Assembly: GCA_963082975.1 (NCBI GenBank)
Contig: OY720344.1
Span: 6,807,580 to 6,871,579 of the forward strand
DNA: 64,000 nt
Origin: Labia minor
Lineage: Eukaryota > Arthropoda > Insecta > Dermaptera > Spongiphoridae
Direction: 5' to 3'
Shown here: positions 12,637-24,752 of the stretch, one piece after another
How the letters are laid out: each line of letters starts with the position of its first letter
Position numbering within the stretch: the stretch's first letter is position 1
Program-made: the position numbers and the translations under genes
The notes under the pieces: model-generated
The model's database searches: none
Told to the model about the DNA's origin: nothing
The model's input: only the letters and a program-made list of their open reading frames with translations

Positions 12637-13479
12637 TTGCAAATATTAATTAATATATATAAATATTTGTGTGAAAATATTATATAATATTATATAATAT
12701 AATAATATATCTTTCTGATCCTCTTCAAAAGTCATAATAAAATCTAAATAGTCATGTAAAATATAATTCATTATAAGATTTTTTCATACTTAAAAATAAA
12801 AGTAACACCGAATTTTAGACCATTTTTAAAAGATAATATCCATAAATATTTACTTATTATAATGTTTTCAATGTATTCAAAGTTTTAAAAAACTTAAGTT
12901 AATTTTTGATATGCTCACACTTTCTGTCATTTAAAGTAAAAGATAATCACCTAAATTAATATATCTAATCCAAAAGTGGCGGGAGATAATCTAAATCACA
13001 ATCATCAATTAATTTCTGTACGATTGTATACTGAGCGATATTATTTTTATTAAATTTGAACATTGAATTGTATTGAATTTTTTCTAATTTAAAAACAATT
13101 CAAAAATATTTTAATTTTTTCTAATAGTTATCAGAATAAATGGAATCATTTTCAAGAAAATTCTATTAACTATTAGATATATAGGTACACTACTTTCAAG
13201 GTGCATGAATGGGTTGTAACATTTTTTTTCCTAGTTATCTATGACTAATACTATGACTTTACTCGATTCTCCAAGTAATATGTATAGCAAGACGGATGTG
13301 CCCCTCGATTCCTATCCACGTGTTTATGCCCGTAGACCGTGTCGGTTTTTCAGCTTGTCTCTCGTATATTTATGTATCTAGAGAATTTATTAAAAATAAA
13401 TAAATAAAAATAAAAAAAAAAGATTTCTTTCCAAGTATATGATCTCTATTTTTATATATTTTACAAAATATTCTTAAAT
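12637..13479. other. Unique intronic sequence
   Basis: Mostly AT-rich. From 13180 to 13380 the composition is more balanced (for example TGTGCCCCTCGATTCC and CACGTGTTTATGCCCG) without an ORF or a match elsewhere in the window. I see no gene. Confidence 0.35.
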
Positions 13480-13879
13480 CTTATCTTATTATACTTGCAA
13501 AATTATATATATATTTGTTTTTGGGATATATTAAACCGCTCTAATGTTTTTTTTTTTTGAAATCCACACCATAGATAATTTTTATAAAGAAAAATCGTCT
13601 TTTTTATTAGTTTTTTCTTAATTTAAAATAGGAATTTTAATAATAAAAAAATAATAATAATAGCGCTTTAAATATAAAATATTATAAATAAAGTAAAATT
13701 AAAAATATTTATTTTAATAATATTTTGTAATCAACTTACTAAAATATATATTATGTTATATCCACAGGTCATACTTTTCTGTCTTTCAGTGCATTAATAT
13801 GTACGTTTAAGGGCTGTATGTTTTAAGAATTTTTTTTTTAAATTTACGTTCTTATGTTTTCAGCCTAGAGAAAAATTTA
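13480..13879 (+). repeat. Family E repeat, copy 1
   Basis: Shares with other copies the blocks TTATACTTGCAAAATT, ATATTAAACCGCTCT, CACACCATAGATAA, TTAGTTTTTTCTTAATTT, GGTCATACTTTTCTGTCTTT and GTTTAAGGGCTGTATG. Its right end is replaced at about 13865-13890 by a family B 3' end. Confidence 0.65.
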
Positions 13880-14318
13880 ATCCAATTTAAATTGCGAGAT
13901 AGTCGAGTGGAGACACTCCTCTAATCTTAATTTAAAATAAGAATTTTAATAATAAAAAAAAAAAAAAAATTGGCGTCGGGCAACGCTTCCTAAAATATTA
14001 TAAATAAAATAAAATTAACAATATTTATTTTAATAATATTTTGTAATCCAATTTCGAAATATATATTATGTTATATCCACAGGTCATACTTTTCTGTCTT
14101 TCAGTGCATTAATACGTACATGTAAGGCCTCTATGTTTTATGGCTATTTTTATTTTAATTTATGTTCTTTAAAATTATTTGAAATTGTTTCATATATATT
14201 TTGTTGTTTATTTATTTTAAATAATAATCTTAATCTTAAAAATTCATAGTTCATAAGGAATATTTTTTTTTAAAGTACCGAGCGGCTGCTCGTTGAACCA
14301 GGTACTATGTATAAAAAT
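13880..14318 (+). repeat. Composite B-E repeat, 5'-truncated copy
   Basis: Starts with the last ~40 bp of family B (GCGAGATAGTCGAGTGGAGA, CACTCCTCTAAT). It passes at CTTAATTTAAAATAAG into the 3' half of family E, ending at the TACCGAGCGGCTGCTCG hairpin and GAACCAGGTACT. The B/E junction is at the same base as at 30698/30699, so this is a copy of the composite and not a new insertion. Confidence 0.65.
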
Positions 14319-14477
14319 TGATAACCTTCATATAATAATTATAAAAATAATTTCTAAATTACTCTTTCAAAATAGTAAATTATACAAAAATATTATCAGA
14401 TAAACGCAAATTCAAATTTAGATAACAATGCTCATTATCAATTTATATATATATATATATATACACCTATATGTCTT

Positions 14478-15108
14478 TTTACCGACCGACGATAGTAAGG
14501 GAGGTATTGTTTTCACACCAAATTTCACATGTGGAGATTTTTACATATCTCCACGAATCATGCATTTTCTAAACAGAAAAAAGTATTTTTAGCATGATGT
14601 CTGTCCGTCCGGCTGTCCGTCTGTCCGTATAGATGTGTACAGCCTGAACGGCTCAACCGATTTTGATGAAATTTGGTATATTTACTTAATGCATCAGTGG
14701 GATGAATTGATCAACTTTTGGTGCAATTCCGGAAACCGGAAGTGGTAGTATTAGCGATCGACGATAGGAAGGGAAGGGTTATTTTCACACCAAAGGAGAT
14801 TTTTTTATATATCACCACGAATCATGCACTTTGTATTGGTTTTATCCTCGAGAAAAATCATATTTATTAGTTTTTTCTTGATTTTAAATTATATGACGTC
14901 AGCCAGCCATTCATGACGTCACAGCCTGGTCTTACATATATATTATAAATAAAATAAAATTAAAAATATTTATGTTATATTCATATCTGATTTTTATTAC
15001 ATTAATAGATATCTTAAAATTATTTGAAATTGTTTCTGTAGCTGGAAATTAATTTTTCAAACCGTCGGTCGGTTCGGACCTGGCCACAGGTCAACTTATT
15101 TCTTTTTT
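14478..15108 (+). repeat. Family A HINE-like element, full-length
   Basis: Starts TTACCGACCGACGATAGTAA and ends CCGTCGGTCGGTTCGGACC, TGGCCACAGGTCAACTTATT. The left repeat ACCGACCGACG and the right subterminal CGTCGGTCGGT are inverted copies. GACCTG-GCCA-CAGGTC is a terminal hairpin. Two TGACGTCA palindromes lie at 14894 and 14914. The 34706 and 51533 copies are near-identical to it in the left half. Confidence 0.85.
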
Positions 15109-15567
15109 CCTTTGATTTTCATATTAAAACAAAACAAAAAAATCAAAATAATTTTAATATAATTTGTTTTTGATTAATATTGTTAATAAAAAGTAGAATG
15201 TACTAAAATATTTATTTAATTATTTATTTTTTAATTTAATATTGAAAAATTTAATATAAATATATATAAATGAAAGTCAAAGGAGTAAATTTTCCATGCT
15301 ATCTTATCATACTTTATGAAATTCATTTTGAAACATTGACTTTATCTTATCAATTATCTTGTTAATTCATTGAACATAAATAAAATTGGCAAACTTTTAT
15401 TTCAAAAAGTTTATATAATTATTGAAAAATAGTTTTATTTCAAACGATAATATTTTTTTTTTAAAATAAATAATTTAGTTAATTTTTTTTTAATCTAAAT
15501 AATAAATAATTAATTAATGGTAATTTTCATATTAATAATTCAACGTTCTTACCAATTATATTAAATA

Positions 15568-15598
<31 letters not shown>

Positions 15599-15837
15599 TA
15601 GATAATATTAGAATTTGGGGAAACAAAATAACAAAAAAATAAAAAAAAAGAAATGAATTGATGAACCCTTTTCATAAGTATAATTATTTTTGTAATTGTA
15701 AATTAAAATTAAATAGAAATATTTTTTTCATTGTTTAGGAAAAAAAAGACTATTTCACAATCCTAAATATAAATTTAAAAATAATCCAATTTAATAATTT
15801 TAACAAATTTTAATCTTTTTAAATTTTAGATAATTCT
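15109..15837. other. AT-rich intronic sequence
   Basis: Contains a (GT)n microsatellite at about 15575-15598. Nothing else was recognised. Confidence 0.4.
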
Positions 15838-16259
15838 ATATCTATTTATCTATCTATCTCTGTTGCTCTACGGCATAGGTTCTTAAACTTATGTACTCCA
15901 CGGACCCCCACTTGAAAAAATTTTTTTTGACGGACCCCCATCACAACTTTAGGTACTTTACGTCATTTTATTAATTAATTTCTGGCTTACGATCTCATAA
16001 GGACAAGGATATATGATGAATATTTCTAACAGTGATTGGTGAATAACGATTTTTTTGCATATTGTAGAACACATTTTATTAGAAATTATAATATTGAAGA
16101 AAGAAAATACAAACATTGTCATAGCAACAAATCTCACAAATTATAATGGGTACTTACATTAAATTCATATAAATATTTTATAATTTTTTTCAGAAAATAT
16201 TAAATAAGAAATATTTTAAAAAATAACTGCATCTATCTCATTAAATATAACTTACATAT

Positions 16260-18119
16260 TTAATGAGATGTATGCAGTTGTTTTCTTGAAACAAGAATCT
16301 CAATATCTGGCTTAATATTGGAAACTTTTAATCTAAGATCCGGCTCTACATTTAATTTGTTTCTATATTTAGACTTAATATAAAATAGTACCGAAAAAGC
16401 TTGTTCGCATAAATATGTTGTGCAGAATGGAATCAAGTGTTGAAGTGCTTTATTTGCAAGCGCAGGATAATCTGACCTGAGAAGTAACCAAAAGTTGCTC
16501 AATTCAGTTTTGTTAAATTTTAGTTTATAAGTTGTATCACATGATAATTCCACGAGAATATCTTGTTCAGGTGCAGATAAATGTTTAGCATTTGTAATTT
16601 CCATATTAAATGGATCTCTGATCCAGTTATTGCAAGGATCAGGAGTAGAAAAATACTTCCTGAAGTTGCTTTTCAAAGTAATTAAATGTTCAACAAATAA
16701 TTGACGCGTTTGATTAAGCAATTTTTCACTGGAGCTTTCTATGAAATCATTGAGAGTTGGAAAAGACTCATATACACCGTTCTGGATGCGTTTCGACCAC
16801 AAGTCGATTTTTTTAATCATTGCTTCTATTTTATCTTCAACTTTAAATATATTTACAACAGTACCTTGCATGCTCAAATTAAGTTCGTTCAATTTTGTAA
16901 AAATATCAGTCAAGTAAGCCACCTTAGCTAACCAGATAAAATCATTGAAACATTCGGTCAGTTCAAAATGCGCATCTATTAAAAACAATCGTATTTCATC
17001 TCGAAGCTCAAAAAGGCGAATGAGTACTTTCCCGCGGGACAACCAACGTACATCTGTATGTAATAATAAATGTGTATGTTGACTACCCATTTCCTCACAC
17101 AAAATTTTAAAAACTCTGGAATTAAGTGGACGAGCCTTAATGAAATTGACAATTTTAACTACTTCGTCTAATGTTCTTTTCAAATCTGGTGACATATTTT
17201 TGGCTGCTAATGATTCTCTGTGAATGCAGCAATGATTCCAAACAACCTGAGGCGCAACATTTTTAATAAGAGCAATCAATCCAGTTCTTGTACCTGACAT
17301 TGCACGAGCACCATCAGTGCAAATTCCAACACATTTTGGCCACTCTATTTCATTTTCGGTTATAAAATTATTCAAACTGTTAAATATGTCATTAGCTGTC
17401 GTTCGTGAAGGTAGTGAATCACAAAACAATACATCTTCTTGTATTTGATTTTCAAACTCATATCTAATGAAAGCTAACAAATTGGCATTATTAGTGACAT
17501 CAGTACTTTCATCCAATTGTAATGAGTAATAGTGACTTTTGCGCACTCTCGATATTAATTCTTCTTTTATATTACATGACATGTCTTCAATCCTATTCTT
17601 AACCGTATCATTTGATAATGAAATCAAATTTATATCGTTTGCTGCTTTAGTTCCTAACATTATATTTGTAATTACTTTTGTAGCAGGAAGAATTAATTGC
17701 TCTGCTATATTATGCGGCTTTCCTGCTTTAGCAATAAGTAGAGCTACTTCATATGATGCCATTACTGCTTTCTTACTCATACCACCAGATCCCGTCTTTA
17801 CCATCAATTTCTGACTTGAATTAAGTTCTTCTTTTTTCATTTTAAAAAATTCGATAGACTTACTAACATGCTCGCTGTGCTTTGTTTGTAAATGACGTCT
17901 GAGATTAGCAGGTTTCATACTTTCATTGGATAAACTTTCCTGACATAGAACGCAGACTGGTCTTTCCACATCATTGTTGCAAATATAAGTAAATCCAAAT
18001 GATAAATAATCATCCGAATATTTTCTAGTTTTGCGTTTCTTGGTAGAGTTTGCTGTTGATGCCTCATCATCTGATTCTTTCCGTTTCTGTGTTGAACCAG
18101 TTTGTAGCCAACGATCCAT
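16260..18119 (-). CDS. hAT-family transposase, intact ORF
   Basis: A single-exon 619-aa ORF on the minus strand. The basic N-terminus holds a KKRKTRK stretch, a possible nuclear signal. A BED-type zinc finger follows (C56, C59, H76, H81 in VCVLC and RHLQTKH). The RNase H-like catalytic core has D203 (QLDESTDV) and D269 (GICTDGARAM), with the CCIH motif near 297-300. The C-terminal hAT dimerisation region includes LCEQAFSVLFYIKSKYRN, where E572 is the expected third acidic residue. Length and order fit the ZBED5/SCAND3/FAM200-like transposases common in insects. It would bind the ends of its own element and move it by cut and paste. There are no internal stops, so it may be young or still active. 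It may also act on related MITEs; that is inference. Confidence 0.92.
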   Translation of the reverse strand: MDRWLQTGSTQKRKESDDEASTANSTKKRKTRKYSDDYLSFGFTYICNNDVERPVCVLCQESLSNESMKPANLRRHLQTKHSEHVSKSIEFFKMKKEELNSSQKLMVKTGSGGMSKKAVMASYEVALLIAKAGKPHNIAEQLILPATKVITNIMLGTKAANDINLISLSNDTVKNRIEDMSCNIKEELISRVRKSHYYSLQLDESTDVTNNANLLAFIRYEFENQIQEDVLFCDSLPSRTTANDIFNSLNNFITENEIEWPKCVGICTDGARAMSGTRTGLIALIKNVAPQVVWNHCCIHRESLAAKNMSPDLKRTLDEVVKIVNFIKARPLNSRVFKILCEEMGSQHTHLLLHTDVRWLSRGKVLIRLFELRDEIRLFLIDAHFELTECFNDFIWLAKVAYLTDIFTKLNELNLSMQGTVVNIFKVEDKIEAMIKKIDLWSKRIQNGVYESFPTLNDFIESSSEKLLNQTRQLFVEHLITLKSNFRKYFSTPDPCNNWIRDPFNMEITNAKHLSAPEQDILVELSCDTTYKLKFNKTELSNFWLLLRSDYPALANKALQHLIPFCTTYLCEQAFSVLFYIKSKYRNKLNVEPDLRLKVSNIKPDIEILVSRKQLHTSH

Positions 18120-18217
18120 TTTATGGAGTAATTTATTAACATTGAACTACAATAATATAAATATAATATAAATATAATATAAATATAACGAATTATTATT
18201 TACTAGCTATGTTTTAA

Positions 18218-18740
18218 TATGATTTTAAATGAATGTTTTAATATCATTTTAAATGAATGTTTTAAATCATTTTAATAAATGTTTTAAATCATTTTAAATA
18301 AATGATTTAATATCATTTTAAATGAATATTAATTTATATAATAAATATATTTCGTAATTTGATTCTAAAATATTATTAATTTCGTAATTTGATTCTAAAA
18401 TATTATTAATTTCGTAATTTGATTCTAAAATATTATTAAAATAAATATTTTTTATTCATAAAACTAACTTATACTTACTCTCAAAAACAGCCTTTCTGGG
18501 AAATTGCAAAATGTGTTTAGTGTTTTTATAAAATAATGATCATGCAAATTACACTAAAAATTAAAAAAAATTATTAGCTATAATAAACTATTATTAGCTA
18601 TAATTTAATTATAATTAATTAAATTAATAAAAATAATTTAAAGATACAACTCGTTGAGAAATGAACTTATAATTAACATTAATAAAAATAATTTAAAGAT
18701 ACAACTCGTTGAGAAATGAACTTATAATTAACATTTGCTT
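18218..18740. repeat. Tandem repeats inside the hAT 5' region
   Basis: Three arrays lie upstream of the transposase: a ~24-bp unit TTTTAAATGAATGTTTTAAT at about 18218-18325; a 31-bp unit with TTTCGTAATTTGATTC repeated three times at about 18348-18440; and a 54-bp unit with AAAGATACAACTCGTTGAGA repeated twice at about 18627-18737. Subterminal repeats often serve as transposase binding sites in hAT elements, but this is not shown here. Confidence 0.75.
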
Positions 18741-20204
18741 TAAAACTGTTTAAAACCCCAGAGTGGACGCTGACAATTTGGGTTTTTCCGGGTAAGACTG
18801 TCCCCTCCCCTGGTTTTCCCCAATAACAAAGTGAAAGAAAATTCCCTTATATGCCTCCCCTTCCGAGCCCCTAAGAGGGGTTATTTTAAAGGAACAATCG
18901 AAAAATGATTTTAAATGAATGAATGGATGAAAATTCAAATTTTATATATAGTTTTTTATATATGTTTATTTATTCACAAAAAATTAATTGACATAATTAT
19001 CAATTTAATAAAATAAAATAGTATTATTAATAGTATTAAATTATAGCCGTAATTCTCTAGGAGGATATAGTTAAACAATGAACTTTAAATATTTATATAT
19101 GTATATATTTTTACGATGATTTTTTTCCGAGGACCGCGGACCCTCAGTAAAGGCTTCGCGGACCCCCAGGGGTCCGCGGACCACAGTTTAAGAACCACTG
19201 CTCTACGGAACTCGAAATTTTTTGATCGCAGCAACCATACTTCTCCTCAGCCACAACCCTCTAACTCCTACCCTGTTCCCTTCCTACATTGTCCACCCCC
19301 CGCTCCCTTGGTCTTCCTGAACGCACTTTCCCATTAGGTCTCTATATATTTTTCGCCTTTCTTTCTTCTCGAATTCTAGCCACGTGTACTGCCCATCGCA
19401 CCCTTCTCGATTTTATAACCCTAACTATGTCTGAAGATCATGTAATTCCTCGTTATGCAGTCTCCGCCATTCCCCGGTGCCCTCATCTTTCTTTTCTCCA
19501 TAAATGCTGCGAAGAATCCTATTCTCAAATACTCTAAATTTACTCTCGTCATCTAAGGTCATTGACCATGCCTCACACCCATACAATACAACCGGCAAAA
19601 TAATTGTTTTATATATTTTAATTTTAATAATTTTACACGAGCCCCTTTACTGAATGATAACAGGCGTTTCCCGATTGCAACCTCGCTTTAAATTCTTTTA
19701 GAGAATTCACTTTGATTATTATTAAAAAATTTTCTAGAAAAAAAAACAATTCAAAAATTAAATCTTGACATTGTATAGGTTCTTATATTCTAGAAATAAA
19801 TATATTTTTCATATTACTGTAGATTTTTGTTAAATTTAATAATAATAATAATAATCATATATTGATTCTATTTGTATGGTAATTTCAATATCAATTTTTG
19901 GGTTGGTTTGCAAATCACAATTTTCCTGTGTATAATAAAGAAAAAAAAGAGAGAGGAAAAGAGGTGTCAGGGGTTGGGCAAATGATGATGATGATGATGA
20001 TGATGCTTGAGCCCTCCGGCAGGTCTGCATCTGTAGAGTTGCCCTATTAGCGGTCATGGACCCCTCCTGACAACACACCAGCTGGATAACTTGAAATAGA
20101 AAAAAAAATATATTTATACACTCGATATACTTTTATATTATTTTTTGCATATATATATATATATAATTTCAAAATGATGGCTAATAAAATGAATGTCTTA
20201 AAGG

Positions 20205-20772
20205 TTGACCTGTGGCCAGGCGCAGAACCGACCGTCGGTTTAAAATAAATTAATTTTCAGCTACATAAACAATTTCAAATAATTTAAATCTATCTATTAA
20301 TGCAATAAAAAAAAGATATGGATATAACATACATATTTTTAATTTTATTTTATTTATAATATATAAGCAAGAGCTGGCTGGCTGTGACGTCATATAATTT
20401 TAAATTAAGAAAAAACTAATGAAGATCATTTTTCCCGAGGATAAAACCAATACCAAGTGCATGATTTGTGGAGATATGAAAAAAAATTTCCTCATGTGAA
20501 ATTTGGTGTGAAAATAACCCTTCCCTTCCTATCGTCGATCGCTAATACTACCACTTCCGGTTTCCGGATATACACCAAAAGTTGATCAATTCATCATACT
20601 GATGTATTAAGTGAATATACCAAATTTCATCAAAAACCGTTCAGCCGTTCAAGCTGTACACATCTAGACGGACAAATAAAATGCATGATTCGTGGAGATA
20701 TGTAAAAATTTCCACATGTGAAATTTTATGTGAAAACAATACCTCCCTTACTATCGTCGGTCGGTAAAAAAC
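20205..20772 (-). repeat. Family A HINE-like element
   Basis: The minus strand runs from TTTTTACCGACCGACGATAG (right end) to CTGGCCACAGGTCAACC (left). The CRE-bearing region keeps only one TGACGTCA (about 20388-20395), and the TGTCTGTCCGTC microsatellite is reduced to CGTCTAGATG-type sequence. The left half is close to the other copies. Confidence 0.8.
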
Positions 20773-20874
20773 ATTAATACAATATCAATTAAAAAAGAAT
20801 GGAGAGGCAAATTTCAATAGGGATGACGTAATTGCTGACGTCATATAAATTTACTATTTTAAATTAAGGAAATA

Positions 20875-21215
20875 CTAATAAAGTTGATTTTTCTCTAGGC
20901 TGAAAGATAATAAGATAGAACATAAGAACATAAATTTAAAAAAATTCATAAAACATACAGCCCTTAAACGTATGTATTAATGCACTGGAAGATAGAAAAG
21001 TATGGCCTGTGGATATTACATAATATATATTTTAATAAGTTGATTACAAAATATTATTAAAATAAATATTTTCAATTTTAGTTTATTTATAATATTTCGT
21101 ATTTAAGAAAGCGCTGCCCGGCCCCATTTATTTGTTATTTAAATTCCTATTTTAAATTAAGAAAAAACTATTAACAAAGAAGATTTTTCTCGAGGGTGAA
21201 ATCAATATTTATCCT
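20875..21215 (-). repeat. Family E repeat, minus copy
   Basis: Read on the minus strand it shows the CTCGAG, TTTTTTCTTAATTT, GGGCAGCGCTTTCTTAA, TAATATTTTGTAATCAAC, CTGTGGATATAACAT-like and GCATTAATACATACG blocks of family E. It adjoins a family A copy directly on its left. Both ends are eroded. Confidence 0.6.
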
Positions 21216-22068
21216 TTAATTACGACTCCCAATATAAGAGAGAACATTTTTTGATAATATTATATTCACTCGACCAATATTACCTTTCTTATAAATACAA
21301 TTTGAATGCAATTAACGAGGTCGAAATTGTTATTGACAACTGTATAAATAAACAAGACATTCATTTGTTAGTATACAATATCATACTATTAAGATTTCAA
21401 TCCTTAAAAATTGATTTAATTTTACAATTTGATAATGACGAAATGTCAATAGCCATGACATTATTAATTACTTATTGGTGGTTCTTCACCTCTATAAATC
21501 CTTTGAGTAAAAGAAACAAAAGAAAATTGTACTACAAACATCAATCCTTGTCTATGATATCCCTACCTCTCAAGAAAGAAAGACAATAAAACAGAGATAT
21601 TTTTCTTAATAAATATTTAAGTATATACTTATATAGATATATGCAAACACTAATAAATATTTGGATTAGCTGTTCAAATGAACTTCCAACAACCTTAGAT
21701 TGCATATATATGCAATGAATTTATATTTCATTTGCCATTAATTTAATGATCAATATTTATACGGTTCATTAATATTTAATTACAATTTATATGATAAATT
21801 TATTTGAAATGATCCTTAGAAATTCTAATATTATTCTTAGTTTTATTTATAAAATTCTTAAAAAAATATCCGAACTATAACAACCATATCCCCCTAACAA
21901 CCGTTCCCACCCATTCAATCGATTCTATTCTCTTCTAATTTTCATTTTTATCTGATTTTATATTATCAGTTTTGATCTAGTTTTCTTTTTCATATTTGAG
22001 TATTAATGTCCCGTCCGCAAAAAAGCATATATATATATAAATATTGTTGTTCCCCTCTCTTCTAATTT
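21216..22068. other. AT-rich intronic sequence
   Basis: Holds a 112-codon open frame at 21251-21589 that begins at TTG. It has AT-driven composition and no recognisable domain, so I do not treat it as a gene. Nothing else was recognised. Confidence 0.35.
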
Positions 22069-22200
22069 TTACTATCTCGCAAGAGATAGTATTGCGATCA
22101 CGAAAATTTTCGATGTTGAGATTTTGATGTTTTTATACGTTTTAAAGGTTCCTGAATCATTTTCACTAAGGTTGAGAAAAATGTCTGTCTGTGTGTGTTT
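22069..22200 (+). repeat. Family B, 5' fragment
   Basis: Starts ACTATCTCGCAAGAGATAG, continues through CACGAAAATTTTCGATGTTG and AAGGTTCCTGAATCATTTTC, and stops at the TGTCTGTCTGTGTGTG tract. Confidence 0.8.
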
Positions 22201-22597
22201 TTTATTATTACTTAAATATTAAACTTTAGAATTGATATTTATTTATTAATAAAGAACAAAAATTTAATTATTTTTTATTATTATTATTATTATTTATTTT
22301 TATATTAAATTTTTAAAGGATATCTATATTTTGTTTATTTTCTAATCTAATATCTATTTAAAAAAATAAATAAATCCTCACATTTAATAGATTACAACAA
22401 TAGGAAAAAGTGAATATTTAAGAATTAGGTAATCTTTTTGAAGCCACGTTTTTGTGAGAATGTTTAAATTGATAAGTTTCTGTTAAGCGAGAAGTATGGT
22501 GTGAATTGGTGAATAAATTTGTTTTATGGAAATTCCAATAGAAAAAAGAACATGATTAATTGTCCACCAAAGGAGTGGAGGGTTAGGTAAGAAAAAA

Positions 22598-23105
22598 TTA
22601 GCTGGAGTGTCTCCACTCGACTATCTCGCGCAATTTGAATAGGATTAAATAACATAATATATTATATTTAAATTAAATTTAATTAATTATAAATTATAAA
22701 TAATAAATATTAAACCAGCGCATGTTTGGCCCTTTGTTGATGGCACCACGTCACGTGTTGGCGCGTGAGATTTGCAGTGTTAAAAAATTAATTCTGGTAA
22801 TTTCAGCGAATCAATCAAGCTGAAATTCTATATATAGCAGTTTTATACAATTATTAATCATGTGAAAAATTATCAAACATATATCTTTATTTTTACGGCC
22901 ACTTTAGAGGAAAAAAAATCAAAACGTTGTAAGTAATGACCCTCTTCCGGTTGAGCTACATTTCTCAAAAGTTTATAGAAAACTATGAATTTTGAATAAT
23001 GCCCATGTACCAAATTTCATCATTCTAGCTCAAACCGTTTTTGCGTAATCTTGGTTACATACATACACACACACACACACATACACATCTGTGCATATGA
23101 TGATG
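22598..23105 (-). repeat. Family B, lacking its 5' part
   Basis: The minus strand ends AGATAGTCGAGTGGAGACAC, TCCAGCT at 22598. The other end breaks inside the (GT)n tract (about 23060-23105). It lies 400 bp from a 5' fragment in the opposite orientation. Confidence 0.8.
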
Positions 23106-23952
23106 ATATGATGAAATTTGGTACATGTTGGTACATTTGTTTTAAATTATTATTATTATTATTATTATTTAATTTAAACAACTAATTTTTAATTTTGTAA
23201 TATTCATTTATTTCAAGATTACTCAATCAATAATTTGATTATATTTTTTTAATGTCATTTTAATAAAATTTTTATTTAGTAATTTTTCGAATTATTTTTT
23301 TTTAACATTTTACTTTCAGAATCTTAAATATGGTATTATTATACAATTAATATTTTTTTTTATTTTTACTCTATCATCTTGAAATATATATCTATTATAT
23401 CACTAATTATTGAGATTATTCTAAAACTATTTTTCTTTTTATTCAGTAATATATTTATAAGTATGAAATGCAAGTGATTATTTAAAAAAAAGTACATTAA
23501 CACTCAATCTATATTTTAATTTAAATTAATTAATTAATTTTATTTACATTTATACACTTGAATTCATATTTTTTATTTTTCAAATGTTTATTTATTTTTT
23601 AATTTTAAATTAATATTTCTTTCCATTAAATCTAAAAGGATTTGATTGAAATATCATTCACTATATATATATATAATATAATTTTTCTAAATTTAAAAAT
23701 ATATTTTCTTTATACATCTTTTATAAAATTCACAGATTTATAATTATTATAACATTTTATTATAGTACTTTTCATTAATAGCATAATTAAAAAGAGGCAA
23801 TTGAAAATTTTTAGTCAAATTGTTTATTTTATAGCATTAAATTTTATTAATATTGGAAATTTTCCATTACATTTATTGTTTGTTTTTCATAATAAATTAA
23901 AATTTTCATTAAAATTCTAATCATACATTTATTTCTTAAAATTATCAATCTC

Positions 23953-24752
23953 TCAGGAAAAATAACGCATGAAACCGGAATTTCCCTATAGATGGTGCTC
24001 TCTAACAATTCAATAATCGTAAGACCGCTTCTGTAGCGCCATCTTCTCCCTCTAACAGCTGACGAAGTTTGTCAACACACATTAACCTAAGTTTCATAAA
24101 CCGGTATATTTTTCTATAACATATCAAGTTTTGTGCCTACAAACTATGATATACGGACAGCATTGATTTTCTGCTATCATTCGAAGAAAACTGTTGCAGA
24201 ATCGCATAGATTGTTGTTAAAGCATACGGTGAACATGCTCTTGGCTAAACTCAATGCTTTGAGTGGTTAAAAAAATTTAAAAGTGGTGATTTTCACGTGA
24301 AGATGGAGGAGCGTGGGAAACCACCGAAAAAAGGTATAATATATTATGAGCTGCTAAAACCTGCCGCAACCGTTAACACTGATCGTTACCAACAACAAAT
24401 GATCGATTTGAATCGAGTAATACGTGAAAAACGACTTGAATATGTAAAAAAGCAATATAATGTTATTTTGCTTTATGATAATGTCCCTTTTAGACAGCAA
24501 AACAGGTCACGGATACGATCGAGGGAAGTACTAGCGCTTGTGGCTTATTCTCCAGACTTGGCTCCGTCTAATTACCATCTATTCGCATCATTGGGACATG
24601 CATCGATTCGTATCAAAATAAACGAAAATGGCTCGACAACTGATTCGCGTGGTGGAAAAAATGTATAAATTCCAATGGAGACTATTTTGAATAAAATAGT
24701 TTTATAATTTTCAAATAACAAATGTGCAATTTTTGCATACTTCTACACCTGG
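23953..24752 (+). pseudogene. Internally deleted mariner element (800 bp), copy 1
   Basis: The right end ...GCATACTTCTACACCTGG is followed by TA. The left end is eroded (CAGG...GCATGAAACCGGAATTT). Inside are the start of a mauritiana-type mariner transposase (HTH region, with stops) and, after a jump at ERGKPPKKG, the catalytic part (GIIYYELLKPA, LLYDNVPF, YSPDLAPSNYHLF). About 500 bp of the ~1.3 kb expected is missing. The element at 61744-62857 has the same junction and, without its insertion, the same length. It cannot encode transposase. Confidence 0.85.

Larger units (their letters stand above)
15874..19200 (-). mobile_element. hAT transposon, apparently complete (3327 bp)
   Basis: The left end CATAGGTTCTTAAACTT and the right end (reverse) CAGTGGTTCTTAAACTGTGG are imperfect terminal inverted repeats of the kind seen in hAT elements. 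They are flanked by a perfect 8-bp duplication CTCTACGG (15866-15873 and 19201-19208), the size expected for hAT. Inner repeats of ACGGACCCCC and of the GGTCCGCGGACC palindrome lie near both ends. The element carries one long transposase ORF on the minus strand and tandem repeats upstream of it. Confidence 0.9.
15838..19720 (-). mobile_element. LINE 3' fragment split by a hAT insertion
   Basis: On the minus strand, 19720-19209 encodes the degraded C-terminal part of a LINE reverse transcriptase: blocks like VLYGCEAW, FENRILRSIYG and WRRLHNEELHDL, then after a frame break VKSRRVRWAVH-type and SGRPRERG-type sequence. The 3' end continues on the other side of the hAT element at 15873-15838 and finishes in a GATA-type tail. 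The same 3' end (GAACTTTC, AGT, CGTAG, GATAGATA) occurs at 50778-50930 and 56210-56320. It has frameshifts and stops and lacks the catalytic RT core. The clade is uncertain. Confidence 0.7.

Noticed and set aside
17539-17814. 91-codon plus-strand frame
   Set aside because: Antisense shadow of the hAT transposase.
21251-21589. 112-codon plus-strand open frame
   Set aside because: No ATG at its start, AT-driven residue content, no domain. Chance is sufficient.
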